DNA of 64,000 nt. Origin: Coleofasciculus sp. FACHB-1120 (lineage in GTDB: Bacteria > Cyanobacteriota > Cyanobacteriia > Cyanobacteriales > FACHB-T130). The stretch covers positions 1-64,000 of the forward strand of contig NZ_JACJTV010000020.1 in the NCBI RefSeq assembly GCF_014698845.1. Direction: 5' to 3'. The position numbers were made by a program, and so were the translations under genes. Within the stretch, counting starts at the first letter, position 1. The number at the start of each line of letters is the position of its first letter. The notes beneath the pieces were generated by a model. That model worked only from the letters and a program-made list of their open reading frames with translations, was not told the origin of the DNA and searched no databases. Positions 47,981 to 56,659 of this stretch are shown here, piece by piece.

Positions 47981-49705
47981 ATGAGTTACAGAATGGATCG
48001 CCGCGCTTATGCCGAAACCTATGGTCCTACAGTAGGCGATCGCGTTCGTCTTGCTGACACCGAATTATTCATCGAAGTCGAACAAGACTTCACGACCTAC
48101 GGCGATGAAGTGAAATTCGGTGGCGGCAAAGTCATCCGGGATGGCATGGGACAATCGCCCATTTCTAATGCCGATGGTGCCGTCGATCTGGTAATTACCA
48201 ACGCCTTAATCCTCGACTGGTGGGGGATTGTCAAAGCCGATATTGGCATTAAAAATGGCAATATTTTCAAAATTGGTAAGGCTGGAAACCCCTACATTCA
48301 AGACAATGTAGAGATTATTATTGGCCCTGGAACCGAGGTCGTGGCTGGGGAAGGAATGATTCTCACTGCTGGCGGAATTGACAGCCACATTCACTTTATT
48401 TGTCCGCAGCAGATTGAAGTCGCGATCGCATCCGGCATCACCACCATGATTGGCGGCGGTACTGGCCCCGCTACAGGTACAAATGCGACCACCTGCACTC
48501 CCGGTCCGTGGAATATGTACCGAATGCTGCAAGCCGCTGACGCCTTCCCGGTAAATCTAGGATTCATGGGGAAAGGCAATAGCAGCCAACCCCAAGGACT
48601 TATCGAACAAGTCTTAGCCGGGGCGATGGGTTTAAAACTGCACGAAGACTGGGGCACCACACCCGCGACGATTGATACTTGCTTAAGCGTTGCGGATAAC
48701 TATGATGTGCAGGTAGCCATTCATACCGATACTTTGAACGAAGCTGGTTTTGTAGAAACCACCATCGCCGCATTTAAGAATCGCGTTATTCACACTTACC
48801 ACACCGAGGGAGCCGGTGGCGGTCACGCGCCGGACATCATCAAGGTATGCGGCGAAGCGAACGTCCTGCCCTCTTCCACCAACCCGACGCGCCCTTATAC
48901 CGTCAATACTCTAGATGAACACCTAGATATGCTGATGGTGTGCCATCACCTCGACCCCAGCATTCCCGAAGATGTCGCCTTTGCCGAGTCGCGGATTCGC
49001 CGAGAAACCATTGCCGCTGAAGATATTCTGCACGATTTGGGCGCATTCAGCATGATTTCCTCTGATTCTCAAGCGATGGGGCGGGTAGGCGAGGTAATCA
49101 TTCGCACCTGGCAAACGGCACACAAAATGAAAGTGCAGCGGGGAAACCTCTCGCCATTGTTACCAGGAGCGGGGCGAGAAAGAGCAGATAATTTCCGGGC
49201 GAAGCGCTATGTTGCAAAATATACAATCAATCCAGCGATTACCCACGGCATTTCGCAGTATGTTGGTTCCGTAGAAGTGGGGAAACTGGCGGATTTATGC
49301 CTCTGGCGTCCGGCATTTTTTGGCGTCAAGCCAGAGATAGTCATTAAAGGAGGCGCGATCGCTTACGCTCAAATGGGCGATGCCAACGCCAGTATCCCCA
49401 CACCGCAACCCGTGCATATGCGCCCGATGTTCGGGAGTTTTGGAGGCGCGATCGCTGCCACTTCTCTAACTTTTATTTCTCAAGCGGCACTCGAAAAAGA
49501 TATTCCCGCGCAGCTTAAGCTACAAAAGCCAGCGGTTGCCGTCAGTGGTACGCGGCAGCTAAGTAAGCGAGACATGAAATTAAACGATGCCCTGCCTCAC
49601 ATGGAAGTAAATCCGGAAACCTACGAAGTGCGGGCCGATGGGGAATTGCTGACTTGCGAACCTGCAACCATTCTTCCCTTAGCACAACGCTACTTCTTAT
49701 TTTGA
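47981..49705 (+). CDS. ureC: urease alpha subunit (catalytic)
   Basis: UreC holds the dinickel centre that splits urea into ammonia and carbamate. All key residues are visible: nickel ligands in [11 protein letters not shown], the carbamylated lysine in [10 protein letters not shown], His in [10 protein letters not shown] and [12 protein letters not shown], the catalytic His loop [13 protein letters not shown], and the Asp ligand in [13 protein letters not shown]. Length (574) and the C-terminal [13 protein letters not shown] are normal. It is the last gene of the island, followed by a hairpin. Confidence 0.98.
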   Translation: MSYRMDRRAYAETYGPTVGDRVRLADTELFIEVEQDFTTYGDEVKFGGGKVIRDGMGQSPISNADGAVDLVITNALILDWWGIVKADIGIKNGNIFKIGKAGNPYIQDNVEIIIGPGTEVVAGEGMILTAGGIDSHIHFICPQQIEVAIASGITTMIGGGTGPATGTNATTCTPGPWNMYRMLQAADAFPVNLGFMGKGNSSQPQGLIEQVLAGAMGLKLHEDWGTTPATIDTCLSVADNYDVQVAIHTDTLNEAGFVETTIAAFKNRVIHTYHTEGAGGGHAPDIIKVCGEANVLPSSTNPTRPYTVNTLDEHLDMLMVCHHLDPSIPEDVAFAESRIRRETIAAEDILHDLGAFSMISSDSQAMGRVGEVIIRTWQTAHKMKVQRGNLSPLLPGAGRERADNFRAKRYVAKYTINPAITHGISQYVGSVEVGKLADLCLWRPAFFGVKPEIVIKGGAIAYAQMGDANASIPTPQPVHMRPMFGSFGGAIAATSLTFISQAALEKDIPAQLKLQKPAVAVSGTRQLSKRDMKLNDALPHMEVNPETYEVRADGELLTCEPATILPLAQRYFLF

Positions 49706-49749
49706 TTAAATCGGTAGTGTAGCAATCCTAAATGATTCGTAAAAGCAAA

Positions 49750-49776
49750 ATCGCCGACTTCTCTAAAAAGTCGGCG
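49750..49776 (+). terminator. probable ureC terminator
   Basis: TCGCCGACTT (49750-49759) pairs perfectly with AAGTCGGCGA (49767-49776) around a seven-base loop, 45 bases after the ureC stop. The following T tract is weak (GCTTAACTATT). A direct repeat AGAGACCCAATTAA at 49818-49831 and 49838-49851 follows. Confidence 0.65.
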
Positions 49777-49892
49777 AGCTTAACTATTAAGACTCACAAC
49801 CCAAATAGGATTGCAAGAGAGACCCAATTAATCCAGTAGAGACCCAATTAACTGAGGATTGCAATAGACACCCTGATGAATCCCGTCTCTAT

Positions 49893-50336
49893 TTATTTGT
49901 CTTTCAAAACTAACACCCCTTCAGCATTCACCTCATATTGTGCCCCCACGTATCCAGTGCGGTCATACAAAATTTGGTGAATGTGTTGGTCTAGTTTTGC
50001 TTCATCTGAAAATTGGGGTCGATAATATTCTTTGATTTGCTCCTCGACACCCATCACCTCAAGACGGTCATGAAGTGCTGTGGGTTCTCCTGCTATATAA
50101 GCATTTCGCGCTGCATCATCGCTCAAAAAGCTCATCAGGATTGACAACGGAATGCCTCCAACCGTCATCCTGCCACTGCTCAGTAGTACCGCACCCACCA
50201 AGATAGATAGAAGTATCGAAAAATAGATGCCCGTGATAACTTTTATCGGAACTTTGGGCGAAGGGCGGCGATCAGGGCGTTGTTGTTTGCGAATGGTTCG
50301 ACTAGATTCAGGTGCTAAGCGACCCATACTTTCCAA
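49893..50336 (-). CDS. hypothetical protein with one membrane segment
   Basis: I do not recognise this 147-residue protein. It has a basic N-terminus (RTIRKQQRPDRRPSPK), a clear membrane helix (ITGIYFSILLSILVGAVLLS, about 34-53), possibly a second short one, and an acidic soluble C-terminus with IKEYYRPQFSDEAKLDQHIH. The positive-inside rule would place the N-terminus in the cytosol. Codon use and the HIP1 context look native. It is convergent with ureC. Confidence 0.55.
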   Translation of the reverse strand: MESMGRLAPESSRTIRKQQRPDRRPSPKVPIKVITGIYFSILLSILVGAVLLSSGRMTVGGIPLSILMSFLSDDAARNAYIAGEPTALHDRLEVMGVEEQIKEYYRPQFSDEAKLDQHIHQILYDRTGYVGAQYEVNAEGVLVLKDK

Positions 50337-50937
50337 CTTTGAATCTGCCCTTCAATTGATCTCTTAAAGAGGGGTTTTTGGTCAATCCACCCTGAGACAG
50401 AAAAATTTAATAAGTATGGAAACAATACAGCAAACCTAGAGCGCAGACTGCTATGCAGCAGAGAGTTTCCAGCGATCGTCTGCACGTCCATCCTGTAGAT
50501 CAAGCTGTCCGCATTGCTAGCCTCTATATTCCGATCGAGAGTGAGATCGCCCAAAAAACCTGACGTATCCATTCCTTAGCACGAGGAAATTGGCTTCCTT
50601 ACTTCCTATCTTTCTCGTTTTGCTTAATTTATAGATACAAATAAACTCGATATCTGCGACTTTTTATTTCCAGCAATCAACAGCCAGATAGATGAGATGA
50701 CAGAAAAGTATGACCGTCATGCTTAAGGTTTATAATTAATTTTCTGTTGCAAAGGTCATTATTGCTAGTACAAACGCTGGATAGAAGCCAAAGAAACAAA
50801 AATTTGGTATAGATTCCCAAGAATCCTTCTAGGGAATGAGGCAAAATGATACCTTAGGCGTAAAGAATGTTACGTGATGCACGATTAATTTACAAAAATT
50901 AATTTCAATAAACTTGAGTTGTTAACCTATCGTTTCC
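50337..50937. other. 601-base region with no convincing gene
   Basis: This gap lies between the divergent hypothetical gene and the REC-kinase. It contains a 36-codon frame on the plus strand (50453-50563) and an 85-codon frame on the minus strand, neither with recognisable similarity or a good ribosome binding site. The right half (50640-50937) is very AT-rich and probably holds the kinase promoter. Confidence 0.4.
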
Positions 50938-52077
50938 ATGAAGAATCATTCGAGTCTCAATCAACCTTCTAAAACTGACCGCATTCTCGTTGTGGATGAT
51001 TCTCCCGATAACTTGTTTTTGGTTCAAACCATTTTAGAAGAAGAGGGATATGACATTACTTTGGCGGAAAATGGTCGTTCTGCCCTAAACGAGATTGAAC
51101 AATCTCCGCCAGACTTGGTTTTATTGGATGTAATGATGCCAGGGATGGATGGATATGAAGTCACTAGGCGAGTCCGCGATAATAGTAAGTTACCATTTAT
51201 CCCAATTTTGCTGATCACCGCCCACGATCACGCCAGCGTCGTAGAGGGCTTAGATACCGGAGCGGATGATTTTATTCGCAAGCCAGTACAAGTTGATGAA
51301 TTGCTGGCGCGGGTGCGATCGCTGCTGCGGCTGAAGCATAGTGTGGACGAACGCGATCAAATTGCCCGTCAGCGAGAAGATTTCGTCTCCTGGCTCACCC
51401 ACGACTTGCGGACGCCAATCGTCGCCGCAGAGCGGATGCTAGCTCTATTTAAACAAGGAGCCTTAGGAGAACTCTCACCAGGAATGCAAGAAGCGATCGC
51501 GACGATGGATCGCAGCAATCGCAACTTGCTAGCGATGGTAAATACTTTGTTAGAAGTCTATCGCTATGAAGCCGGTCGCAAAACCCTGAGCTTCTCGCCG
51601 ATTGATCTGCGGAAACTACTTCAGGAAGTAATTCAAGAACTTTCTCCCTTAGCAGAGGAAAAGAATCTCACACTGAAGCTGGATCTAGGGGACAGCGCCG
51701 ACAATCATCCGCTTGATTTCAAAATAGTAGGCGATCGCATGGAAATCCATCGGGTTTTAACAAACTTAATCGGAAATGCTATCAAATTTACAGATAATGG
51801 TTCAGTCACCGTCCATGCGTCGCTAGGCTCTCATACAAGTAACTCCGCTAATTCTGCCATTGTTATTGACGTTAACGACACCGGCCCAGGCATCACCCTA
51901 GAAGACCAGAAAGTTTTATTTGAGCGGTTTCGCCAAGGAAATCATAAGCGTTCTGGCAGTGGTTTAGGGCTGCATCTATCACGTAGAATTGTGGAAGCTC
52001 ATCAAGGTGCAATTGAGGTTAAGTCTGAGTTGGGTAAAGGCAGTTTATTTAGAGTCTCTTTGCCTGCTCAAGTATGA
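50938..52077 (+). CDS. response regulator-histidine kinase hybrid (REC-HisKA-HATPase)
   Basis: The 379-residue soluble protein starts with a receiver domain (ILVVDDSPDN, phospho-acceptor Asp64 in VLLDVMMPGMDG, Lys in FIRKPV), followed by HisKA with His155 in SWLTHDLRTP, and an ATPase domain with GNAIKF (N box), DTGPGI (G1) and GSGLGLHLSR (G2). A receiver in front of the kinase suggests it is controlled by another kinase in a phosphorelay. The partner is not in the neighbourhood unless it is the CHASE4 kinase 7 kb upstream, which is speculation. Confidence 0.93.
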   Translation: MKNHSSLNQPSKTDRILVVDDSPDNLFLVQTILEEEGYDITLAENGRSALNEIEQSPPDLVLLDVMMPGMDGYEVTRRVRDNSKLPFIPILLITAHDHASVVEGLDTGADDFIRKPVQVDELLARVRSLLRLKHSVDERDQIARQREDFVSWLTHDLRTPIVAAERMLALFKQGALGELSPGMQEAIATMDRSNRNLLAMVNTLLEVYRYEAGRKTLSFSPIDLRKLLQEVIQELSPLAEEKNLTLKLDLGDSADNHPLDFKIVGDRMEIHRVLTNLIGNAIKFTDNGSVTVHASLGSHTSNSANSAIVIDVNDTGPGITLEDQKVLFERFRQGNHKRSGSGLGLHLSRRIVEAHQGAIEVKSELGKGSLFRVSLPAQV

Positions 52078-52086
52078 AATATTACT

Positions 52087-52143
52087 GTTGGATTTTAGAT
52101 TTTGGATTTTAAAGAGCATAAAATCCAAAATTTAAAATCCAAC
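52087..52143. repeat. 25-base near-perfect inverted repeat (AATCCAAAAT type)
   Basis: The arms 52087-52111 and 52119-52143 match at 24 of 25 positions and flank a seven-base loop AAGAGCA. The AT-rich units GGATTTT and AAAATCC are of a type common between cyanobacterial genes. It begins 9 bases after the kinase stop and ends 12 bases before the aldehyde dehydrogenase start, so it may act as terminator or RNA stabiliser. A false upstream start codon lies inside it. Confidence 0.8.
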
Positions 52144-52155
52144 TCTGGAGAAAAA

Positions 52156-53532
52156 ATGCTAGTTCCACCGAAAATTAATAATATCGTATCTCAGCAAAAA
52201 ACGTTTTTTGCAACCGGGAAAACTAAAGATATTTCGTTTAGAATTCAACATTTAAAGCTTTTAAAAAGAGCATTACTAGAGAATGAAGCCGCTATTTTTA
52301 AGGCTCTGCAAACTGACCTAAATAAACCAATATTTGAAGCTGCCTTATCGGAAATAGGAGTTTGCTTAGAGGAAATTAATTATGCGTTAAAAAATATTAA
52401 TATCTGGACAAAGCCTAAAAAAATAAAGTCTCCGATTACTCAGTTCTTATCCTCAGCGCAGCTTTATTCTGAGCCTTTGGGTGTAGTTCTCATAGTGGGA
52501 GTCTGGAATTATCCCTTGCAGCTACTAATTTTGCCGCTAGTGGGTGCGATCGCAGCCGGTAACTGTGCGATTTTAAAACCTTCAGAAATGGCTGCAAATA
52601 CATCGCATCTGTTAGCGGAGATTATCCCTAAATACTTTAATCCAGAAGTAGTGGCTGTTGTAGAAGGCGGTATCGAAACCAGCCAGGAGTTACTCGAAGA
52701 AAAGTTTGACTATATCTTTTTTACAGGCGGCAGCAAAGTCGGAAAAATCGTTATGGCAGCGGCAGCCAAACATCTGACGCCCGTCACCCTAGAATTGGGC
52801 GGTAAAAGTCCTTGTATTGTAGATTCCGATACTCATCTGGAATACACCGCCAGAAGAATTGTTTGGGGTAAATTCATGAATGCAGGTCAAACTTGTATTG
52901 CCCCAGATTATCTTTTGGTAGATAAAAGAATTAAAAGAGACTTGTTAGCACAAATCAAAAATTGTATTCACAATTTCTATGGAGATGAACCGGAAAAAAG
53001 CCCTGATTATGGCAGGATTATTAATCAAAAACACTTTGACCGTCTTTGCAAATTTCTAGATGACGGTGTTGTGATTGGTGGAGAGACTAATCCATCCGAA
53101 CGATACATTGCTCCTACTGTCATCGATCGAGTGGGCTGGGAAGATCCAGTCATGCAAGAAGAAATCTTTGGCCCAATTCTACCAGTCCTGGAATATACAG
53201 AGTTGAACGAAGCGATCGCTCTCGTCAACGCCAAACCGAAACCCTTAGCCCTTTACTTCTTCTCAAAAGACAAACAAAAGCAACAAACTGTCTTGCAACA
53301 AACCTCTTCAGGGGGTGTTTGCATCAACGACACCGTCATGCAAGCTGGCGTTCTAGATTTACCCTTCGGCGGCGTCGGAGAGAGCGGCATCGGTCGTTAT
53401 CACGGTAAGGCAAGTTTTGAGACATTCTCCCATCAAAAAAGCGTACTCAACAAATCTTTTCTCGTTGATGTGAAGTTGAGATACGCTCCCTATAAGGACA
53501 AGGTCAAGATCCTGAAGTGGCTGATGAAATAA
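52156..53532 (+). CDS. aldehyde dehydrogenase family protein
   Basis: The protein (458 residues from the ATG at 52156) is an NAD(P)-dependent aldehyde dehydrogenase of the class 3-like, membrane-associated type. The nucleotide region has PLGVVLIVGVWNYPLQL and FTGGSKVGKIV, the general base Glu lies in LELGGKSPC, and the catalytic Cys in NAGQTCIAPDYLL. The C-terminal DVKLRYAPYKDKVKILKWLM is amphipathic, as in fatty-aldehyde dehydrogenases. The start at 52156 has GGAG upstream; an earlier ATG lies inside an inverted repeat. In cyanobacteria such enzymes may detoxify fatty aldehydes, by inference. Confidence 0.92.
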   Translation: MLVPPKINNIVSQQKTFFATGKTKDISFRIQHLKLLKRALLENEAAIFKALQTDLNKPIFEAALSEIGVCLEEINYALKNINIWTKPKKIKSPITQFLSSAQLYSEPLGVVLIVGVWNYPLQLLILPLVGAIAAGNCAILKPSEMAANTSHLLAEIIPKYFNPEVVAVVEGGIETSQELLEEKFDYIFFTGGSKVGKIVMAAAAKHLTPVTLELGGKSPCIVDSDTHLEYTARRIVWGKFMNAGQTCIAPDYLLVDKRIKRDLLAQIKNCIHNFYGDEPEKSPDYGRIINQKHFDRLCKFLDDGVVIGGETNPSERYIAPTVIDRVGWEDPVMQEEIFGPILPVLEYTELNEAIALVNAKPKPLALYFFSKDKQKQQTVLQQTSSGGVCINDTVMQAGVLDLPFGGVGESGIGRYHGKASFETFSHQKSVLNKSFLVDVKLRYAPYKDKVKILKWLMK

Positions 53533-53651
53533 TTAGTCAAGAGGAAAAAGTTTTAAATTTCAGAAACGCGATTTATCGCATCTAAGTTTGAAATTAAAGA
53601 TTTCTCTTTTAATTCAAAACTCAAAATTTAAAACTCTTTTTCCCCACTCCC

Positions 53652-54245
53652 TTAATAGCTATATCGTTCTTCTGTCCACGGTTCTCCCCGCCGGTGGTAG
53701 CCATTGCGCTCCCAAAAACCCGATTCCTCTTGCCGAAGAAATTCTAAGCCGTTAATCCATTTGGCGCTTTTCCAAGCATAGAGGTGAGGGACAATTAACC
53801 GCATCGGCCCGCCATGTTCCGCCGGTAGCGGTTCCCCAAATAGAGTGTGAGCAAAAAAGTTTTCTTCTCGAAGAAAGTCTTCTAAAGGAATATTCGTGGT
53901 GTAATCACCGTAACAGTGTTCCATAACATGAACAGCTTTCGGGTCAACTTCCACTAGCTTCATAAAGTCTGTCACCTTAACGCCAGTCCACTGCACGTCG
54001 AGTTTAGACCAGCGGGTAACGCAGTGGAAATCAGCTGTAAAGTCATGTTGGGGCAGAGCCATAAAATCTGCCAAGCTGAAAGTCTTTTCGGTTGCCAAAC
54101 CCCAGACGCGAAATTGCCAGTTGTTAGTATCGATCTGGGGGGTGTTGCCGTAGGTCAGCACCGGGAAGCCTTTCGTCAGATATTGACCGGGAGGGACGCG
54201 ATCGCTCTGCTCCGATTCTGGTTTTTTGAAAAATTTTCCTAGCAT
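53652..54245 (-). CDS. sulfite oxidase-like molybdopterin oxidoreductase
   Basis: The 197-residue protein has a stand-alone sulfite-oxidase-type molybdopterin domain, like MsrP/YedY relatives and the small archaeal-type enzymes. The molybdenum-binding Cys is in DFHCVTRWSKLD; other landmarks are PAEHGGPMRLIVPHLYAWKS and KWINGLEFL. It lacks a signal peptide, so it is likely cytoplasmic, unlike YedY. Substrate and electron partner are unknown. Confidence 0.87.
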   Translation of the reverse strand: MLGKFFKKPESEQSDRVPPGQYLTKGFPVLTYGNTPQIDTNNWQFRVWGLATEKTFSLADFMALPQHDFTADFHCVTRWSKLDVQWTGVKVTDFMKLVEVDPKAVHVMEHCYGDYTTNIPLEDFLREENFFAHTLFGEPLPAEHGGPMRLIVPHLYAWKSAKWINGLEFLRQEESGFWERNGYHRRGEPWTEERYSY

Positions 54246-54369
54246 GAGTCTAGTAGAGATGGCGTTTTGTGTACTCTAATTCTTAATATGCACTTATATC
54301 CAAAAAAATAGCGCCCAAAGGCGCTCGGAAATTCTAGGAGGCTGAGACGAAAAGCAACCTCTAGGATAA

Positions 54370-54543
54370 TTATTCTTCTTCGGCTTCTTCTTCCTGCGTT
54401 GGATACACAAACTTAGAACGCCCAGTCAGAATCGATTTGCCTAAAGACAGAGCTTTCTGAGCTTGAATTGTCGCCTTGTGCTTCCAGGTGGCTTTGCGCT
54501 TATCGCGCTTGGATTTTGATGTTTTCTTCTTAGGAACCGCCAT
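54370..54543 (-). CDS. rpmF: 50S ribosomal protein L32
   Basis: A 57-codon frame reads [20 protein letters not shown] and continues [18 protein letters not shown], the conserved L32 sequence, ending in an acidic tail EEEAEEE seen in cyanobacteria. The zinc-binding cysteines of some L32 proteins are absent, as is normal for this group. An AAATTCTAGGAGG segment lies just beyond its 3' end. It is short and easily missed by length cutoffs. Confidence 0.95.
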   Translation of the reverse strand: MAVPKKKTSKSKRDKRKATWKHKATIQAQKALSLGKSILTGRSKFVYPTQEEEAEEE

Positions 54544-54711
54544 GATCGTAACTCCAGCAATCGTTTACAGCCTTCCTATTCTAAGAGATCCCTTGCCCAG
54601 TTCAATCTAGTCGGGCGAATTTCTCGACTGTCTCACCCTTGTTCGTTCCCAATCGGGCAGTGAGCGGATAGGTTTGCGCGGTGGTTCACGCGGTGGTTCA
54701 CGCCCCTGTTA

Positions 54712-55683
54712 TTACCCCTGTCCAGCAGTTCCCGTTCCAGCGGGTGGCGTAGTGGGATTTGGAATGTTCTCTGTAGGATTTGGAATGTTCTCTGTAGGAT
54801 TCGGAATCGTTTCTGTGGGATTTACATTACCGCCAGGAAACGCTGGTGACGAGGGAATCGTTGGCGAGCCGGGAGCCGTTGGTGCAGTTGGTGCAGTTGG
54901 CGCAGTTGGTGCAGTTGGCGCAGCGGTTCCGGGTGCCTGGTTCTCAGGAGTCCCTGTAGGTGCTGCGGGAGCGGCTGTTCCGGGTGCCTGGTTCTGAGGG
55001 GTTCCCGTAGGCGCACCAGGCGTGACATCCCTAATGTTACCGGGCACTGCGGTTGGTGGGGGTGGGGGAGTTGTAGCCGGTGCTGCTGGTGCTGGTGCGG
55101 GAACGGGCTGATCGGAAGGCGTCGCGTCATCGACAAAGCCGAGTAAAGACTTAGTATTGGGAAAGTAGGTTGCCCAACGAGGAGCGTCGGGGCGGCTTCT
55201 CCAGGCTCCGCGAGTTACTTTTAAAGAAAGAATTGGTGCGATCGCTCCCTGATTTTGCCCCAGAATCATCACTGCAACATCGGTCACTAAAATGTCGCGA
55301 TCAAAGCTACGCTGCGCCGCCGCCCTAGCCACCACCTCGGCTCTGCGGACAAAACCTTCGTAGGCTTCTCCTGGCTGACGAACCAGCGCAACTTCAGAGC
55401 GAGCAGTGTAAGCTTGGGCAATCTGCGGTACCAAAGCAGCTGTTGCCAGCCAAGTTGCTCCCGCACAACCGAGCAACGTCACTAAACTAATGGGTGCAAT
55501 TCGCTTAGCTGCAAAAGACTTGATCAAATTAGCAGTCCTTTGACTCCACCCTCTCCCTGGTAACTCGATTGCTGATAAAACGTTCAAACGATCAGAAGCT
55601 AACTTGTGCATAGTTGCCACCCGCTTTTCGCCCCGCCCTAGAATCACCGATTTTCGCCTTCCTACTTTGAAGATAATGCTCAA
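54712..55683 (-). CDS. membrane-anchored protein with proline-rich tandem repeats
   Basis: The 323-residue protein has a basic N-terminus, one membrane helix (about 62-85: APISLVTLLGCAGATWLATAA), and a globular segment (about 90-185) with VRRAEVVARAAAQRSFDRDI and a conserved-looking SLKVTRGAWRSRPDAPRWATYF. From residue 190 it is low-complexity: a Pro/Ala tract, GTPENQAPGTAAP-type repeats, a run of (Thr-Ala-Pro) units and a heptad NPTENIP repeated three times. The tail is probably an extended, disordered stalk in the periplasm. I do not recognise a family. Start uncertain: an ATG at 55611 is also possible. Confidence 0.65.
   Translation of the reverse strand: MSIIFKVGRRKSVILGRGEKRVATMHKLASDRLNVLSAIELPGRGWSQRTANLIKSFAAKRIAPISLVTLLGCAGATWLATAALVPQIAQAYTARSEVALVRQPGEAYEGFVRRAEVVARAAAQRSFDRDILVTDVAVMILGQNQGAIAPILSLKVTRGAWRSRPDAPRWATYFPNTKSLLGFVDDATPSDQPVPAPAPAAPATTPPPPPTAVPGNIRDVTPGAPTGTPQNQAPGTAAPAAPTGTPENQAPGTAAPTAPTAPTAPTAPTAPGSPTIPSSPAFPGGNVNPTETIPNPTENIPNPTENIPNPTTPPAGTGTAGQG
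54752..54823. repeat. 21-base tandem repeat, three copies plus partial
   Basis: Units of GTGGGATTTGGAATGTTCTC-type sequence begin at 54752, 54773 and 54794, with a partial copy at 54815. On the minus strand they encode the heptad NPTENIP. The first two copies are nearly identical, a sign of recent expansion. Confidence 0.85.
54872..54924. repeat. 9-base tandem repeat encoding (Thr-Ala-Pro)n
   Basis: About five copies of GGTGCAGTT/GGCGCAGTT lie in phase with the reading frame of the proline-rich protein. Copy number is likely to vary between strains. Confidence 0.85.
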
Positions 55684-55818
55684 CCAAAACGTAGTTCATC
55701 TACATCATGGATGAGAATTACCTCCCACTGTAGAGGGATTTTGCCATAGATAACGACAAAATTGAATTCAGGATAGTTCCGAGTAAATAAATTCTTTACT
55801 TGTCGTTGATACTTGGCT

Positions 55819-56367
55819 ATGCGTTCTTTTTTAGTTTTCAGCTCAACCCTAGCGGCGATCGCTAGCATTTGCGGAGTCTTGAGTCCTTCCTCTAGGGCAA
55901 TTCAGCTAGCAGATGGAACTGTTTCCTTTGAAAAACCGCCTCGCTTAATAGATGCTACGGCTACCTTTGACAGAATTAATGTCTGGGGAGCTACCTATTA
56001 TTTCACCGTTAGCCTGCCAGAAAATGCCGGTGAGCCGCTTGGGCGAGTGACAATCGCTCAGAGCGAGGGATTAGATAAAATTCGATTTAAACTTGACGAC
56101 AGCGAGGCATTTGAAGGGAAGCCTAGAAAAAAAGGTGAGAAGCTAACCCTAGGATCTGTAACCAGAGACAGCAAAACCGGCACCGTCTCGGTGACGTTCG
56201 ATCCGCCAGTCCCTCCGGGTAAAACGATTACGATTGGTCTTGAGCCGGTACGGAACCCCTTTAGTAGCGGCGTCTATCTGTTCCGGATCAACGCTTTCCC
56301 CGCCGGAGAGAAAGCTTACGGTTTAGATTTGGGTGTGGGACGCCTGCACTTCTACTCGCCCTTTTAA
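55819..56367 (+). CDS. DUF2808 family exported protein
   Basis: The 182-residue protein has a signal peptide (FLVFSSTLAAIASICGVL, cleavage near SSRA) and a beta-rich DUF2808 domain with YYFTVSLPENAGEPLGRVTI, KIRFKLDDSEAFEG and SSGVYLFRINAFPAG. The family is cyanobacterial and of unknown function; members are usually found in the periplasm or outer envelope. I used the ATG at 55819 instead of a TTG six bases upstream. It precedes an SLH-domain protein on the same strand. Confidence 0.87.
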   Translation: MRSFLVFSSTLAAIASICGVLSPSSRAIQLADGTVSFEKPPRLIDATATFDRINVWGATYYFTVSLPENAGEPLGRVTIAQSEGLDKIRFKLDDSEAFEGKPRKKGEKLTLGSVTRDSKTGTVSVTFDPPVPPGKTITIGLEPVRNPFSSGVYLFRINAFPAGEKAYGLDLGVGRLHFYSPF

Positions 56368-56659
56368 TCGCTTTAGGATTTACGCAGAGATCCGCCTTGC
56401 ATCCCCTGACAAACTGGGGGACTTTTCTAGTTCTCCCAATTTATTGCGGAGTTGGAGGATCTCGGTTTCAAACTTTCAGTGCATAAGTCTTAAGCTTATT
56501 TTTCTCTTAAACATCATTGGTAAATTTTCCGGATAGGCTCTTATAGAGAACGGAACCGCTGGGATTACTTGCATAAAATAGGTAAATTTGCAAGCGGTTG
56601 ATGCTCTGGTTGCAGATTTTTGTTGCAATCTATCCCAAATACTTTCTTTCAATATCACG

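Noticed and set aside
50453-50563. 36-codon plus-strand frame in the gap before the REC-kinase
   Set aside because: Protein-like in composition but too short and without a ribosome binding site or known relatives to list as a gene.
50315-50572. 85-codon minus-strand frame upstream of the hypothetical membrane gene
   Set aside because: No similarity, overlaps the start of the neighbouring gene, and lacks a clear ribosome binding site.
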